Part shown: one piece after another, positions 1 through 6,349 of the stretch
Layout of the letters: each line of letters begins with the position of its first letter
Numbering within the stretch: the first letter of the stretch is position 1
Assembly: GCA_902796895.1 (NCBI GenBank)
Contig: CADBQV010000016.1
Span: 1 to 7,756 of the forward strand
DNA length: 7,756 nt
Direction of reading: 5' to 3'
Origin: an uncultured Erysipelotrichaceae bacterium
GTDB taxonomy: Bacteria > Bacillota_I > Bacilli_A > Acholeplasmatales > Anaeroplasmataceae
Translations under genes and position numbers: made by a program
The notes under the pieces: model-generated
Seen by the model: the letters and a program-made list of their open reading frames with translations, nothing else
Databases searched by the model: none
What the model was told of the DNA's origin: nothing

Positions 1-34
1 ATAAAACATTCTTTAATACTTCATCTTTTTTCAT
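1..34 (-). CDS. 5' end of an unidentified protein-coding gene (cut by window edge)
   Basis: Only the first eleven codons are inside the window; they read MKKDEVLKNVL on the minus strand from an ATG at 34-32. The case for a real gene is the strong Shine-Dalgarno AGGAGG at 46-51 on the same strand, in the gap after the psd terminator. The spacing to the ATG is 11 bases, slightly long, but no better-placed ATG, GTG or TTG exists. The peptide is too short to name a family. As it follows a terminator, it probably begins a separate transcription unit. Confidence 0.6.
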   Translation of the reverse strand, partial: MKKDEVLKNVL

Positions 35-45
35 ATTAATATTTT

Positions 46-51
46 CCTCCT
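46..51 (-). promoter_or_regulatory. Ribosome binding site of the edge gene
   Basis: AGGAGG on the minus strand, a perfect match to the anti-Shine-Dalgarno core, 11 bases before the ATG at 34. It is the main evidence that the short reading frame at the window edge is a gene start. An AT-rich stretch at 52-93 must hold the promoter if the gene is not reached by readthrough; candidate -10 boxes (TATTAT at 55-60, TATATT at 69-74) lack a convincing -35 partner. Confidence 0.65.
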
Positions 52-93
52 CGTATAATAATAGTCAGAATATATTAATTTTTTTTTTAAAAA

Positions 94-142
94 TATTAAA
101 AAAAATAAAAAACATCCAAAATGTTAGACAAAATGGATGTTT
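94..142 (-). terminator. Rho-independent terminator of the flippase-like/pssA/psd operon
   Basis: On the minus strand the nine-base arm AAACATCCA (134-142) pairs perfectly with TGGATGTTT (110-118) around a 15-base loop. It is followed by a long T-rich tail (94-109) of T runs broken by single A bases. The 5' arm overlaps the psd stop codon (141-143), so termination comes immediately after translation ends. The stem has only three G-C pairs, usual for such an AT-rich genome. Confidence 0.8.
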
Positions 143-995
143 ATTTTCTTATAGCTATTCTTTCACCTAAATAAACTCTTGTTTCATTTCCTGATTTAGA
201 GTTATTTAATATATCTAAATCTATATAAATAATATCTTTAATTAATAAAACAATAGTTGAACCACCAAATTCAAAATAGCCTTTTTCTTCGCCTTTTGTA
301 AATTCATATTCTTCATGATGATTTTTTATTTTTCCTACCATCATGGCACCAACTTCACACATTATTACATCTCCAAAATTGTTTGTATGTAATATTGTAT
401 ATTCTCTTGAATTAGTTTTATAAAAATTATATCTTTCTAAAGCTATTTGATTTACTGTATGAAAAATACCTTTAATATGAATATTTTTTTCTTTTTTACC
501 ACTATCGATATATGAATATCTATGATAATCTGATACATCTAATCTAAATACAAATGCATAACCATTTAAATATTCTTTAGCAAGTGATTCATCATTTAAT
601 AAATCAGATACTTTATAATATGAATCTTTAATATTAAAAATACTATCTTCATTTATTTTATATACTGTTAGTCTTGAATCACATGGACTTATTAATATAT
701 TTTGATCCATATTAATTGTTCTTTTACCATCTTTAATTTTTCTTGTAAAAAAATCATTATATGAATTAATATTATCTAATATATAATCATCGGGATTAAT
801 ATTTGCAGATTTTATAAATTTAGGTATTCTTTTTTTACTTAATCTTGTTGATAAAAACCAACCCATAAATTTTGTAAAAAAAGGTCTAGTTAATATTTTT
901 AATATAATTCTTCCAAAGAAATTACGATATAAAAATTTTTGACTACCGCTAGGACATACATCTTCTATCCTACCATCTCTATATACTAATTTCAT
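141..995 (-). CDS. psd: Phosphatidylserine decarboxylase proenzyme
   Basis: Decarboxylates phosphatidylserine to phosphatidylethanolamine at the cytoplasmic membrane face. The 284-residue product has the family landmarks: SPCDSR near 103-108 (D106 aligns with the Asp of the self-cleavage triad), DYHRYSYIDSG near 156-166 (H158, the conserved His), and EFGGST near 242-247. Known family members cut themselves between the Gly and Ser of this motif (here G245-S246), making a beta chain of about 245 residues and an alpha chain of about 39 whose N-terminal Ser becomes the pyruvoyl cofactor. The GGST form, rather than LGST as in E. coli, occurs in many Gram-positive enzymes. The hydrophobic/basic N-terminal part (about 20-60) suits peripheral membrane attachment. 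The ATG overlaps the pssA stop by one base (TAATG) with only a weak ribosome site, so translation is probably coupled. It is the last gene of the lipid operon. Confidence 0.95.
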   Translation of the reverse strand: MKLVYRDGRIEDVCPSGSQKFLYRNFFGRIILKILTRPFFTKFMGWFLSTRLSKKRIPKFIKSANINPDDYILDNINSYNDFFTRKIKDGKRTINMDQNILISPCDSRLTVYKINEDSIFNIKDSYYKVSDLLNDESLAKEYLNGYAFVFRLDVSDYHRYSYIDSGKKEKNIHIKGIFHTVNQIALERYNFYKTNSREYTILHTNNFGDVIMCEVGAMMVGKIKNHHEEYEFTKGEEKGYFEFGGSTIVLLIKDIIYIDLDILNNSKSGNETRVYLGERIAIRK

Positions 996-1639
996 TATTT
1001 TACTCTATTTATAATAAATAATGTTATTAATGTAACAGCTATAGCAGTACCTACAATCGCAAGTATTATTGTAGCTATTTTATTAGGCTTAGGTATTTTA
1101 ACCTTTAATATAAAGCAAATGCCAAGCACACCAAGTAAAATAGCATAGAAAATATAATAATTTTCTTTAAATACTTCAATTAACAAATAAAGTGCAGGTA
1201 CAATTAAAGATGACATTGTAATAGGCATACCATAATAGCAGTGCTCTACTTTAGTTCCATCATCATATTCATAAAATTGATTTAATTCACGAACGTTAAA
1301 ATATGCAAGTCTAATTAATCCTGCTAAAATGAAGAATGCAAATAGTGGTATAAACCATGGGCTATGCATACCAACACTATATCCGATACATGCAGGTAAT
1401 ACTCCAAAGCATATTACATCATTTAATGAATCGATTTGAATACCGAAATTCTTTTCATTGTGTGTTCTATCTTTTTTAGTTCTTGCAACCTTACCATCAA
1501 ATAAGTCAAATAATCCTGCAGTTAAAAGACAAATAACTGCGGCATCTGAATTACCTGTTAGTGAAAAATAAATACCTGTTGCGCCTGTAATTAAAGATAA
1601 GTATGTAAGTATTACTGTGTAATTATAATATCCTATCAT
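995..1639 (-). CDS. pssA: CDP-diacylglycerol-serine O-phosphatidyltransferase (phosphatidylserine synthase), CDP-alcohol phosphatidyltransferase family
   Basis: Integral membrane enzyme that joins serine to CDP-diacylglycerol, giving phosphatidylserine and CMP, the step before Psd. The 214-residue protein carries the CDP-alcohol phosphatidyltransferase signature: D45-L-F-D48-G49-K-V-A52-R53, then G66-I-Q-I-D70-S-L-N-D74. The four Asp residues are the metal and CDP ligands in the family. The spacer between R53 and G66 is 12 residues instead of the 8 of the textbook motif, so the loop is expanded. RLAYFN at 110-115 fits the serine-specific branch. Hydrophobic segments lie at about 7-27, 31-47, 73-90, 95-113, 141-156, 160-179 and 189-210. 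The ATG has an excellent site, AAAGGAG, 8 bases upstream, and lies 17 bases inside the end of the flippase-like gene. The serine specificity is inferred from the adjacent psd; a glycerol or inositol acceptor is unlikely. Confidence 0.92.
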   Translation of the reverse strand: MIGYYNYTVILTYLSLITGATGIYFSLTGNSDAAVICLLTAGLFDLFDGKVARTKKDRTHNEKNFGIQIDSLNDVICFGVLPACIGYSVGMHSPWFIPLFAFFILAGLIRLAYFNVRELNQFYEYDDGTKVEHCYYGMPITMSSLIVPALYLLIEVFKENYYIFYAILLGVLGICFILKVKIPKPNKIATIILAIVGTAIAVTLITLFIINRVK

Positions 1640-2717
1640 ATTGACTTCTCCTTTTATGAATAAATGTTACTCTGATATGTCTTATTAACCATATAATCAT
1701 TGTAACAATTACTGGAATATAGAATGCTGCTGCTCTTGTTAATAAAAGCGCTGGTCCTACTAAATCTAGTGTTCCTACAACATATATTATACCAAAAATA
1801 GATTGATATAAAACCTCAGATATACCAATTCCACCAGGAAGTGGAAGTGAATCAACTGAAAGAGCGATTATTACTTGTACTGCAAGTAGATGCATGAAAT
1901 TGAAATTATCAATTTCTGGATATGCTCTACTAAATGCTATAAATACTAAATAACCGATAGCGAATAAGCTTACTCTTTGAATTAAATTAGCAGTTAATGC
2001 TAATAAAAAATGCTTTTTATGATATTTTATTAATTTAGCACCTTTTTCATAATCGTTCATTTTCTCTCTAAATGTTCTCATTGTCTTTAGAGGATCTTTA
2101 ACAATATGAAATCTATATAATATCATTATTATTCTTTTACCAGCTGCTTCTATCCATTTTCTTTTAAATGCACCTAAAAAGCACATTATAACTAAAAATA
2201 AATTTATAGCAAAGCCTACAAAGAAAAGTATTGTAACTAATACTGAATTAAATACATATTGAGGACAAACTATAACTGATACTACAGATAATGACATCAA
2301 TATTATTTTAAACATTGCTGTATTAATTAATAAAACAAGTGATGATTCAGCAACAGGTAATCTATCCTTAGCCATATAATATAAAACCATTGGCTGACCA
2401 CCTGTAGCACTAGGTGTTACTGCACAGAAAAAATAATCTACTGCAGAATAAACGAAGTTATCCTTAACACTTACATTAAAGCCAAGTGCGTGTAGAATTA
2501 CTTTCATTGCTAAACCTTCAAATAGTATATAGATAAATACTAAAGGAATAGCTAGTAATATCCAAAAGATGTTTACTTCACCTAAGGCAGACATAACATC
2601 ATTAAAATTATACTGATTTACTAAATATATAATTGTAACGACAATTAATATAAGCATAAATAATATACTTAATATATATTTTGTCTTTTTTGGTTTTTTA
2701 ACTTCAGTATTTTCCAT
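1623..2717 (-). CDS. Multi-pass membrane protein of the LPG_synthase_TM (MprF flippase-domain-like, PF03706-type) family
   Basis: A 364-residue polytopic membrane protein with no soluble catalytic domain. It resembles the transmembrane lipid-flippase part of MprF and related UPF0104/AglD-type proteins. The best family marks are TPSATGGQP at about 101-109 and LPLPGGIGISE at about 291-301, both in loops or re-entrant regions typical of PF03706. Hydrophobic spans are near 13-33, 50-70, 88-100, 122-150, 157-183, 236-262, 275-290, 303-320 and 325-345. A basic cytoplasmic loop covers about 184-235, and the C-terminus is basic. The ATG at 2717 is chosen because AGGAG lies 4 bases upstream. A longer frame from a TTG at 2753 has no ribosome site and begins in the promoter spacer, upstream of the likely transcript start. 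As first gene of a promoter-flippase-pssA-psd unit, it is probably a lipid transporter linked to PE or PS; this is inference, and the substrate is unknown. Confidence 0.85.
   Translation of the reverse strand: MENTEVKKPKKTKYILSILFMLILIVVTIIYLVNQYNFNDVMSALGEVNIFWILLAIPLVFIYILFEGLAMKVILHALGFNVSVKDNFVYSAVDYFFCAVTPSATGGQPMVLYYMAKDRLPVAESSLVLLINTAMFKIILMSLSVVSVIVCPQYVFNSVLVTILFFVGFAINLFLVIMCFLGAFKRKWIEAAGKRIIMILYRFHIVKDPLKTMRTFREKMNDYEKGAKLIKYHKKHFLLALTANLIQRVSLFAIGYLVFIAFSRAYPEIDNFNFMHLLAVQVIIALSVDSLPLPGGIGISEVLYQSIFGIIYVVGTLDLVGPALLLTRAAAFYIPVIVTMIIWLIRHIRVTFIHKRRSQYDRIL
1648..1654 (-). promoter_or_regulatory. Ribosome binding site of pssA
   Basis: AAAGGAG on the minus strand, 8 bases before the pssA ATG at 1639. 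It lies within the last codons of the upstream membrane-protein gene, so pssA can initiate independently although the two reading frames overlap by 17 bases. Confidence 0.85.
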
Positions 2718-2721
2718 ATTT

Positions 2722-2726
2722 CTCCT
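2722..2726 (-). promoter_or_regulatory. Ribosome binding site that fixes the start of the flippase-like gene
   Basis: AGGAG on the minus strand, 4 bases before the ATG at 2717 (a little short, but purine-rich through the gap). It favours this start over the in-frame TTG at 2753, which would add 12 residues and has no such site. Confidence 0.75.
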
Positions 2727-2741
2727 ACTTTTTACCAATAA

Positions 2742-2770
2742 ATAATACCACAAGATATTAAAAAAAACAA
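2742..2770 (-). promoter_or_regulatory. Sigma-A type promoter of the flippase-like/pssA/psd operon
   Basis: On the minus strand: -35 TTGTTT (2765-2770), a 17-base spacer, and -10 TATTAT (2742-2747) preceded by TGG, giving an extended -10 (TGnTATTAT). The expected start of transcription is near 2735, leaving a leader of roughly 18 bases with only the ribosome binding site. There is no room for a riboswitch or attenuator in this leader. The promoter follows directly after the yitT-side hairpin. Confidence 0.7.
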
Positions 2771-2780
2771 CATTGCTATA

Positions 2781-2812
2781 AAAACGAAAGCCCCCTTTTG
2801 TAACAAAAGGGG
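2781..2812 (-). terminator. GC-rich terminator hairpin after the YitT gene, possibly bidirectional
   Basis: CCCCTTTTG and CAAAAGGGG form a perfect nine-pair stem at 2792-2812 around a three-base loop, starting 6 bases after the YitT stop codon. This position makes it the end of the metG-yitT unit. On the minus strand the stem is followed by GCTTTCGTTTTT, so the T run is set back, although AAA before the stem can pair with the TTT across a small GC bulge. On the plus strand the same stem is followed at once by TTTTT, so the hairpin should also stop antisense transcription. Confidence 0.8.
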
Positions 2813-2818
2813 TTTTTA

Positions 2819-3772
2819 TTATACAATTGTTCTTTTAAAGAAAGCACCAATAATTCTTTTTACTGGGCTTATTATTATAAATGCATTCTTATCTACTTCT
2901 TTTATTGCTCTTTTAGTACGATATAATTCATAAGATGAAATAATCATGAATACATCAGATTTCATTTCTTTTGTAAATCCACCTTCAACATTCAAGACTG
3001 TACATCCTCTATTAACTTCTTTTAATAATGAAGATATAACTTCTTCTTTTTTAGTTGTAACTATATCAATTCTTAAGAAATTATATGCAGTATGTATTTT
3101 ATCAATTGTTATACTACAAATAATAATAAAGATGAATGTTAAGAATGTAGCACGAATATCGTGTTCTATTAAACCATTTATAATGGCAAGTATAATGTTA
3201 ATAATTAATTGAACTACTCCTGTTGAATATCCATATTTAAAGTTTACGACTTGGCTTATTATATCTACACCACCTGTAGATGTACCATATCTTAGGGCTA
3301 CACCAATAGAAAATCCACAGAATAGTCCAGCAAGTATTGTTAAAAATAATCTAGTACCCATTGATGTTAATTCTACATCAGGAACCATATTAGTAAGCAT
3401 TTCTTCTCCATTAAAGAAACCAAACATAGTAATTGATTGAACTAAAATAGAGATGATAGTAAATGCTATAAATCTATGGCTTACATTTTTAAATCCAATG
3501 ATTAATAGTGGAATATTAAATATTAACACATATAAACCAATAGATGTAAAAAATGATGGGATATTAGGGTTAATTAACAATAATGTTTTAGATAAAATTT
3601 GTGATGTAGCACTTAAGCCTACAGATATAACGTGGGCTGGTTCTAGTAATATAACAACTGAAAGTGAATATAATATAGATGATAAAATTACGATTAAACC
3701 ACGTATTAAATCATTTATAATTCTTGCTTTAACTGTGTTGTTATTATTACTAAGATTTAATTCTTCTAGCAT
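2819..3772 (-). CDS. YitT-family membrane protein (YitT_membrane plus C-terminal DUF2179)
   Basis: A 317-residue membrane protein. Hydrophobic helices are predicted near 23-43, 76-94, 100-118, 141-161, 185-203 and 208-224. The motif GTSTGGVDIIS at 163-173 is the conserved membrane signature of the YitT family. The soluble tail from about 232 to 305 matches DUF2179, including the Gly-containing pattern RGCTVLNVEGGFT (255-267). YitT-family proteins are widespread in Bacillota, usually as several paralogs; their function is poorly defined, so no paralog name is given. Its ATG comes one base after the metG stop (TAA-T-ATG), and the nearest AGGAG lies about 17 bases upstream, too far to be ideal. 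Expression therefore probably depends on translational coupling to metG. No terminator separates the two, and the hairpin at 2781-2812 ends the unit. Confidence 0.88.
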   Translation of the reverse strand: MLEELNLSNNNNTVKARIINDLIRGLIVILSSILYSLSVVILLEPAHVISVGLSATSQILSKTLLLINPNIPSFFTSIGLYVLIFNIPLLIIGFKNVSHRFIAFTIISILVQSITMFGFFNGEEMLTNMVPDVELTSMGTRLFLTILAGLFCGFSIGVALRYGTSTGGVDIISQVVNFKYGYSTGVVQLIINIILAIINGLIEHDIRATFLTFIFIIICSITIDKIHTAYNFLRIDIVTTKKEEVISSLLKEVNRGCTVLNVEGGFTKEMKSDVFMIISSYELYRTKRAIKEVDKNAFIIISPVKRIIGAFFKRTIV

Positions 3773-3773
3773 A

Positions 3774-5708
3774 TTATCTTATAATATCTCCTGGCTTACA
3801 AGATTCAATATTTACTAATTCTAAATATGAATCTTTATCATCAGAACCACATAATAACATACCATGTGATTCTTCACCACGAAGCTTAATAGCTTTTAGG
3901 TTTTTAACTACAATTACTTTTTTACCAACTAATTCTTCAGGCTTATAGAATTTAGCTATGCCTGATACAATTTGTCTAACTTCAGAACCAATATTAATTT
4001 TAAATACTAAAAGCTTATCAGCCTTAGGGTGCTTTTTAGCTTCTAATATTTCACCTACAACTAAATTAATTTTCTCAAAATCTTCAATTGAAATTTCTTC
4101 AACCTTTTCTTCTAAAGCTTTGGCTTTTTCTTCTTCCTTTTTAGCTTCCTTTGCTAAAACAACATCCATAACATCCTTATTAACATCTAATCTCTTAAAT
4201 AAAATTTCACAAGGTTCTACATTATATGATTTAACCATACCAAATTCTAAATCCTTAAATTGAGTTAAATCAGTTCCTAATGCCTTATAAACCTTAACTG
4301 CTGTTTCAGGTAAAGCTGGTTCTAATAAAATTGTACCTAATCTAATTGCTTCTAATAAATTATATAATACATTTTTTAATGTATTTTTCTTTGTTTCATC
4401 TTTAATTAAAACCCAAGGTGCTGTTTCATCAATATATTTATTTGCAGCTCTTAAAGCTTTCATTGCTTCTTCTAAGCCATCAGCAACCTTATAATTATCC
4501 ATTGATTCTTTATATTTAACAATTGATGCTTTAAATGTATTAATTAAAATATCATCAAATTCTGTTTTATCAGCTGCAATAATAGCTTCATTGCCAAAAT
4601 ATTTTTTTACCATGGCGATTGTTCTTGAAACTAAATTACCATATGTATTAGCTAAATCCGAATTTGTTCTTTCACAAACTAATTCATATGTTAAATTTCC
4701 ATCAGCAGCAAAAGGTATTTCATGTAAAACATAATATCTTACTGCATCAACACCAAAAATGCTTGTTAATTCATCAGCATAAATTACATTTCCTTTAGAT
4801 TTACTCATCTTATTATGATTCATTAAAATCCAAGGATGTCCAAATACCTTCTTAGGAAGAGGAATATCTAAGCTCATTAACATAATTGGCCAATAAATAG
4901 TATGGAATCTTAAAATATCTTTACCAATTAGATGAACATCAGCTGGCCAATATTTATTAAATAGTTCACCATGATTTCCATCATCATGATAACCAATACC
5001 AGTTACATAATTTAATAAAGCATCAATCCAAACATAAATAACATGTTTAGGATCAGAAGGAACCTTTATACCCCAAGTAAATGATGTTCTTGAAACACAT
5101 AAATCAGGAATAGGGTTCTTTAAGAAATTATTAATCATTTCATTCTTTCTTGATTCAGGTTGAATGAAATCAGGGTTTTGTTCAATATACTTTAATAATT
5201 GTGGTCTATATTTTTCTAATCTTAAGAAATAACATTCTTCACTGTTTTTAGTAACTTTAGCACCACATTCAGGACAGCATCCATCAACCAAATCTTTTTC
5301 TGTGTAATATGTTTCACAATCTACACAGTAATATCCCTCATATTTACCTTTATAAATATCACCTTTTTTAAGCATACGCTCAAATGCTTTAGCAACTTCT
5401 TGTTCATGATAAGAATCAGTTGTACGAATAAAGTGATCAAAATTTACATTCATTAATTTATATGTATCCTTTAATTCCTGTGAAACATGATCAACATGTT
5501 CTTTAGGAGTAATACCCATTTTTTCAGCTTTTTGTTGGATTTTTAAACCATGTTCATCAGTTCCTGTTTGGAAATATGTGTCAAATCCATCCTTTTTCTT
5601 ATATCTTACGATACTATCAGCAAGTATTGCTTCATAGACATTACCAATATGTGGTTTAGATGAAGTATATGCAATTGCTGTTGTTAAATAAAATTTCTTT
5701 TTCTCCAT
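3774..5708 (-). CDS. metG: Methionyl-tRNA synthetase with C-terminal tRNA-binding (Trbp111/EMAP-like) domain
   Basis: Cytoplasmic class I synthetase that charges tRNA-Met, both initiator and elongator, using ATP and methionine. In the 644-residue protein the HIGH-type motif is H20-I-G-N23, and the KMSKS loop is present intact at 300-304. The connective insert holds a Zn-knuckle-like set, C128-x2-C131 and C145-x2-C148. The anticodon-binding helical domain covers about 345-510, with the PWVLIKD element near 431-437. A Lys/Glu-rich linker (about 518-538) leads to an OB-fold tRNA-binding domain at about 540-644, which in this family promotes dimerisation and tRNA affinity. Length and layout match the Bacillus metS type (about 660 residues). 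The start is firm: AAAGGAGGG lies 7 bases upstream. A near-consensus promoter gives a leader of only about 25 bases, so there is no T-box. The B. subtilis gene also lies just downstream of the RsmI gene region. Confidence 0.98.
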   Translation of the reverse strand: MEKKKFYLTTAIAYTSSKPHIGNVYEAILADSIVRYKKKDGFDTYFQTGTDEHGLKIQQKAEKMGITPKEHVDHVSQELKDTYKLMNVNFDHFIRTTDSYHEQEVAKAFERMLKKGDIYKGKYEGYYCVDCETYYTEKDLVDGCCPECGAKVTKNSEECYFLRLEKYRPQLLKYIEQNPDFIQPESRKNEMINNFLKNPIPDLCVSRTSFTWGIKVPSDPKHVIYVWIDALLNYVTGIGYHDDGNHGELFNKYWPADVHLIGKDILRFHTIYWPIMLMSLDIPLPKKVFGHPWILMNHNKMSKSKGNVIYADELTSIFGVDAVRYYVLHEIPFAADGNLTYELVCERTNSDLANTYGNLVSRTIAMVKKYFGNEAIIAADKTEFDDILINTFKASIVKYKESMDNYKVADGLEEAMKALRAANKYIDETAPWVLIKDETKKNTLKNVLYNLLEAIRLGTILLEPALPETAVKVYKALGTDLTQFKDLEFGMVKSYNVEPCEILFKRLDVNKDVMDVVLAKEAKKEEEKAKALEEKVEEISIEDFEKINLVVGEILEAKKHPKADKLLVFKINIGSEVRQIVSGIAKFYKPEELVGKKVIVVKNLKAIKLRGEESHGMLLCGSDDKDSYLELVNIESCKPGDIIR

Positions 5709-5715
5709 CTTAAAG

Positions 5716-5724
5716 CCCTCCTTT
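5716..5724 (-). promoter_or_regulatory. Strong ribosome binding site of metG
   Basis: AAAGGAGGG on the minus strand ends 7 bases before the metG ATG at 5708. It is among the best Shine-Dalgarno matches in the window, in line with a housekeeping gene, and it fixes the start codon. Confidence 0.88.
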
Positions 5725-5739
5725 AAAATACGCTAATAA

Positions 5740-5768
5740 ATTATAACAAAAATAAATAAAATAATCAA
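5740..5768 (-). promoter_or_regulatory. Sigma-A promoter of metG (extended -10)
   Basis: On the minus strand: -35 TTGATT (5763-5768), a 17-base spacer, and a perfect -10 TATAAT (5740-5745) preceded by TGT, giving the extended TGnTATAAT form. Transcription should begin near 5733. The leader to the ATG would be about 25 bases, too short for a T-box or SAM riboswitch. It is the strongest promoter visible in the window and makes metG-yitT separate from the rsmI operon. Confidence 0.82.
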
Positions 5769-5800
5769 TCACGATTAAATTAGAATAATTTAAATATATA

Positions 5801-5826
5801 AAAATGGTGATAAGTTAATATCACCA
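5801..5826 (-). terminator. Rho-independent terminator of the trmN6/rsmI/thioredoxin-like operon
   Basis: On the minus strand TGGTGATA and TATCACCA form a perfect eight-pair stem (5805-5826) around a six-base loop, followed by TTTTT (5800-5804) and then an A/T-rich tail. It starts 12 bases after the stop codon of the thioredoxin-like gene and lies before the metG promoter. The stem is modest in GC content, so some readthrough into metG is possible. Confidence 0.75.
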
Positions 5827-5838
5827 AATTTAATATAA

Positions 5839-6336
5839 TTAAAATTTTCTGTCTTTAATTTCTAATTTAGATAATAATTCATCCATTTTTTCTTTGAATT
5901 CTTCTGTTTTATCTATATTAGAATTTAATTCATGTAATATGCCATTATCTTTATATAATTCGATTGTATAATAGCCTTGGCATGTACCATTTTTTATTGC
6001 CATATAGAATGGAACATGAATTTTAGGAATTAGTGTATCTTTTACTAATTCTTTTGATTTAAAACCACTTTTTTCTACTATTGCATAATATTTTAGTTTG
6101 ATTTCTAATGATTTACAATCTCTTAAATCTTCTTTTTCTCCATATACATTTATAAATACAGGATCATAATTATATATTGTATCTATATTATGCTTTTTTG
6201 CTATATCCTTAACTAAATTAAGGACATCACTACAATTATTACACCACTCGCCACCAATATATACTAATCCAGTGTCAAGTGAATCAAACATATGAATAAG
6301 TTCACTATATTCTATCTTTTTTATAGCAACTTCCAT
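5839..6336 (-). CDS. Thioredoxin-fold protein with a WCNNC motif, function unknown
   Basis: A 165-residue protein, probably cytoplasmic, with no signal peptide or membrane segment. A hydrophobic strand (GLVYIGG, about 23-29) leads into E30-W31-C32-N-N-C35, the position and form of a thioredoxin active site. The motif KIHVPFYMAIKNG (105-117), with Pro109 as the likely cis-proline, precedes the final strands as in thioredoxins. The stretch from about 60 to 100, between the second strand and the cis-Pro, is longer than in ordinary thioredoxin (about 105 residues in total) and contains an extra Cys (C74); the C-terminus is a charged helix. Disulfide reductase, oxidase and peroxide-linked roles cannot be told apart. 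The ATG is backed by GAGGTGA, which sits in the last codons and stop of rsmI, so expression is tied to that operon. I do not recognise an exact named homolog. Confidence 0.75.
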   Translation of the reverse strand: MEVAIKKIEYSELIHMFDSLDTGLVYIGGEWCNNCSDVLNLVKDIAKKHNIDTIYNYDPVFINVYGEKEDLRDCKSLEIKLKYYAIVEKSGFKSKELVKDTLIPKIHVPFYMAIKNGTCQGYYTIELYKDNGILHELNSNIDKTEEFKEKMDELLSKLEIKDRKF

Positions 6337-6342
6337 ATTTTT

Positions 6343-6349
6343 TCACCTC
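6343..6349 (-). promoter_or_regulatory. Ribosome binding site of the thioredoxin-like gene, embedded in the rsmI stop
   Basis: GAGGTGA on the minus strand; its last three bases are the rsmI TGA stop codon (6343-6345). The site is 6-7 bases before the ATG at 6336, so a ribosome ending RsmI stands directly on the next initiation site. Confidence 0.75.

Noticed and set aside
35..100. Promoter for the edge gene using TATTAT (55-60) or TATATT (69-74) as -10
   Set aside because: No acceptable -35 lies 16-18 bases upstream of either, and such boxes are common by chance in DNA this AT-rich; mentioned only as candidates.
2718..2753. Twelve-residue N-terminal extension of the flippase-like protein from a TTG at 2753
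   Set aside because: The TTG lies in the spacer of the likely promoter, upstream of the -10 box, and has no ribosome site. The ATG at 2717 has AGGAG just before it.
2946..3212. Open frame of about 88 codons on the plus strand
   Set aside because: It lies wholly opposite the YitT gene, has no ribosome site, and its translation is a shadow of the membrane-protein codons.
3453..3818. Open frame of about 121 codons on the plus strand
   Set aside because: Antisense to the YitT gene and the end of metG; no Shine-Dalgarno or promoter, and no family resemblance.
3958..4263. Serine-rich open frame of about 101 codons on the plus strand
   Set aside because: Antisense to the charged linker and C-terminal domain of metG; the Ser/Phe richness is the mirror of Lys/Glu codons there.
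5709..5800. T-box or SAM riboswitch upstream of metG
   Set aside because: No conserved T-box or S-box sequence or structure is visible, and the promoter at 5740-5768 leaves too short a leader.
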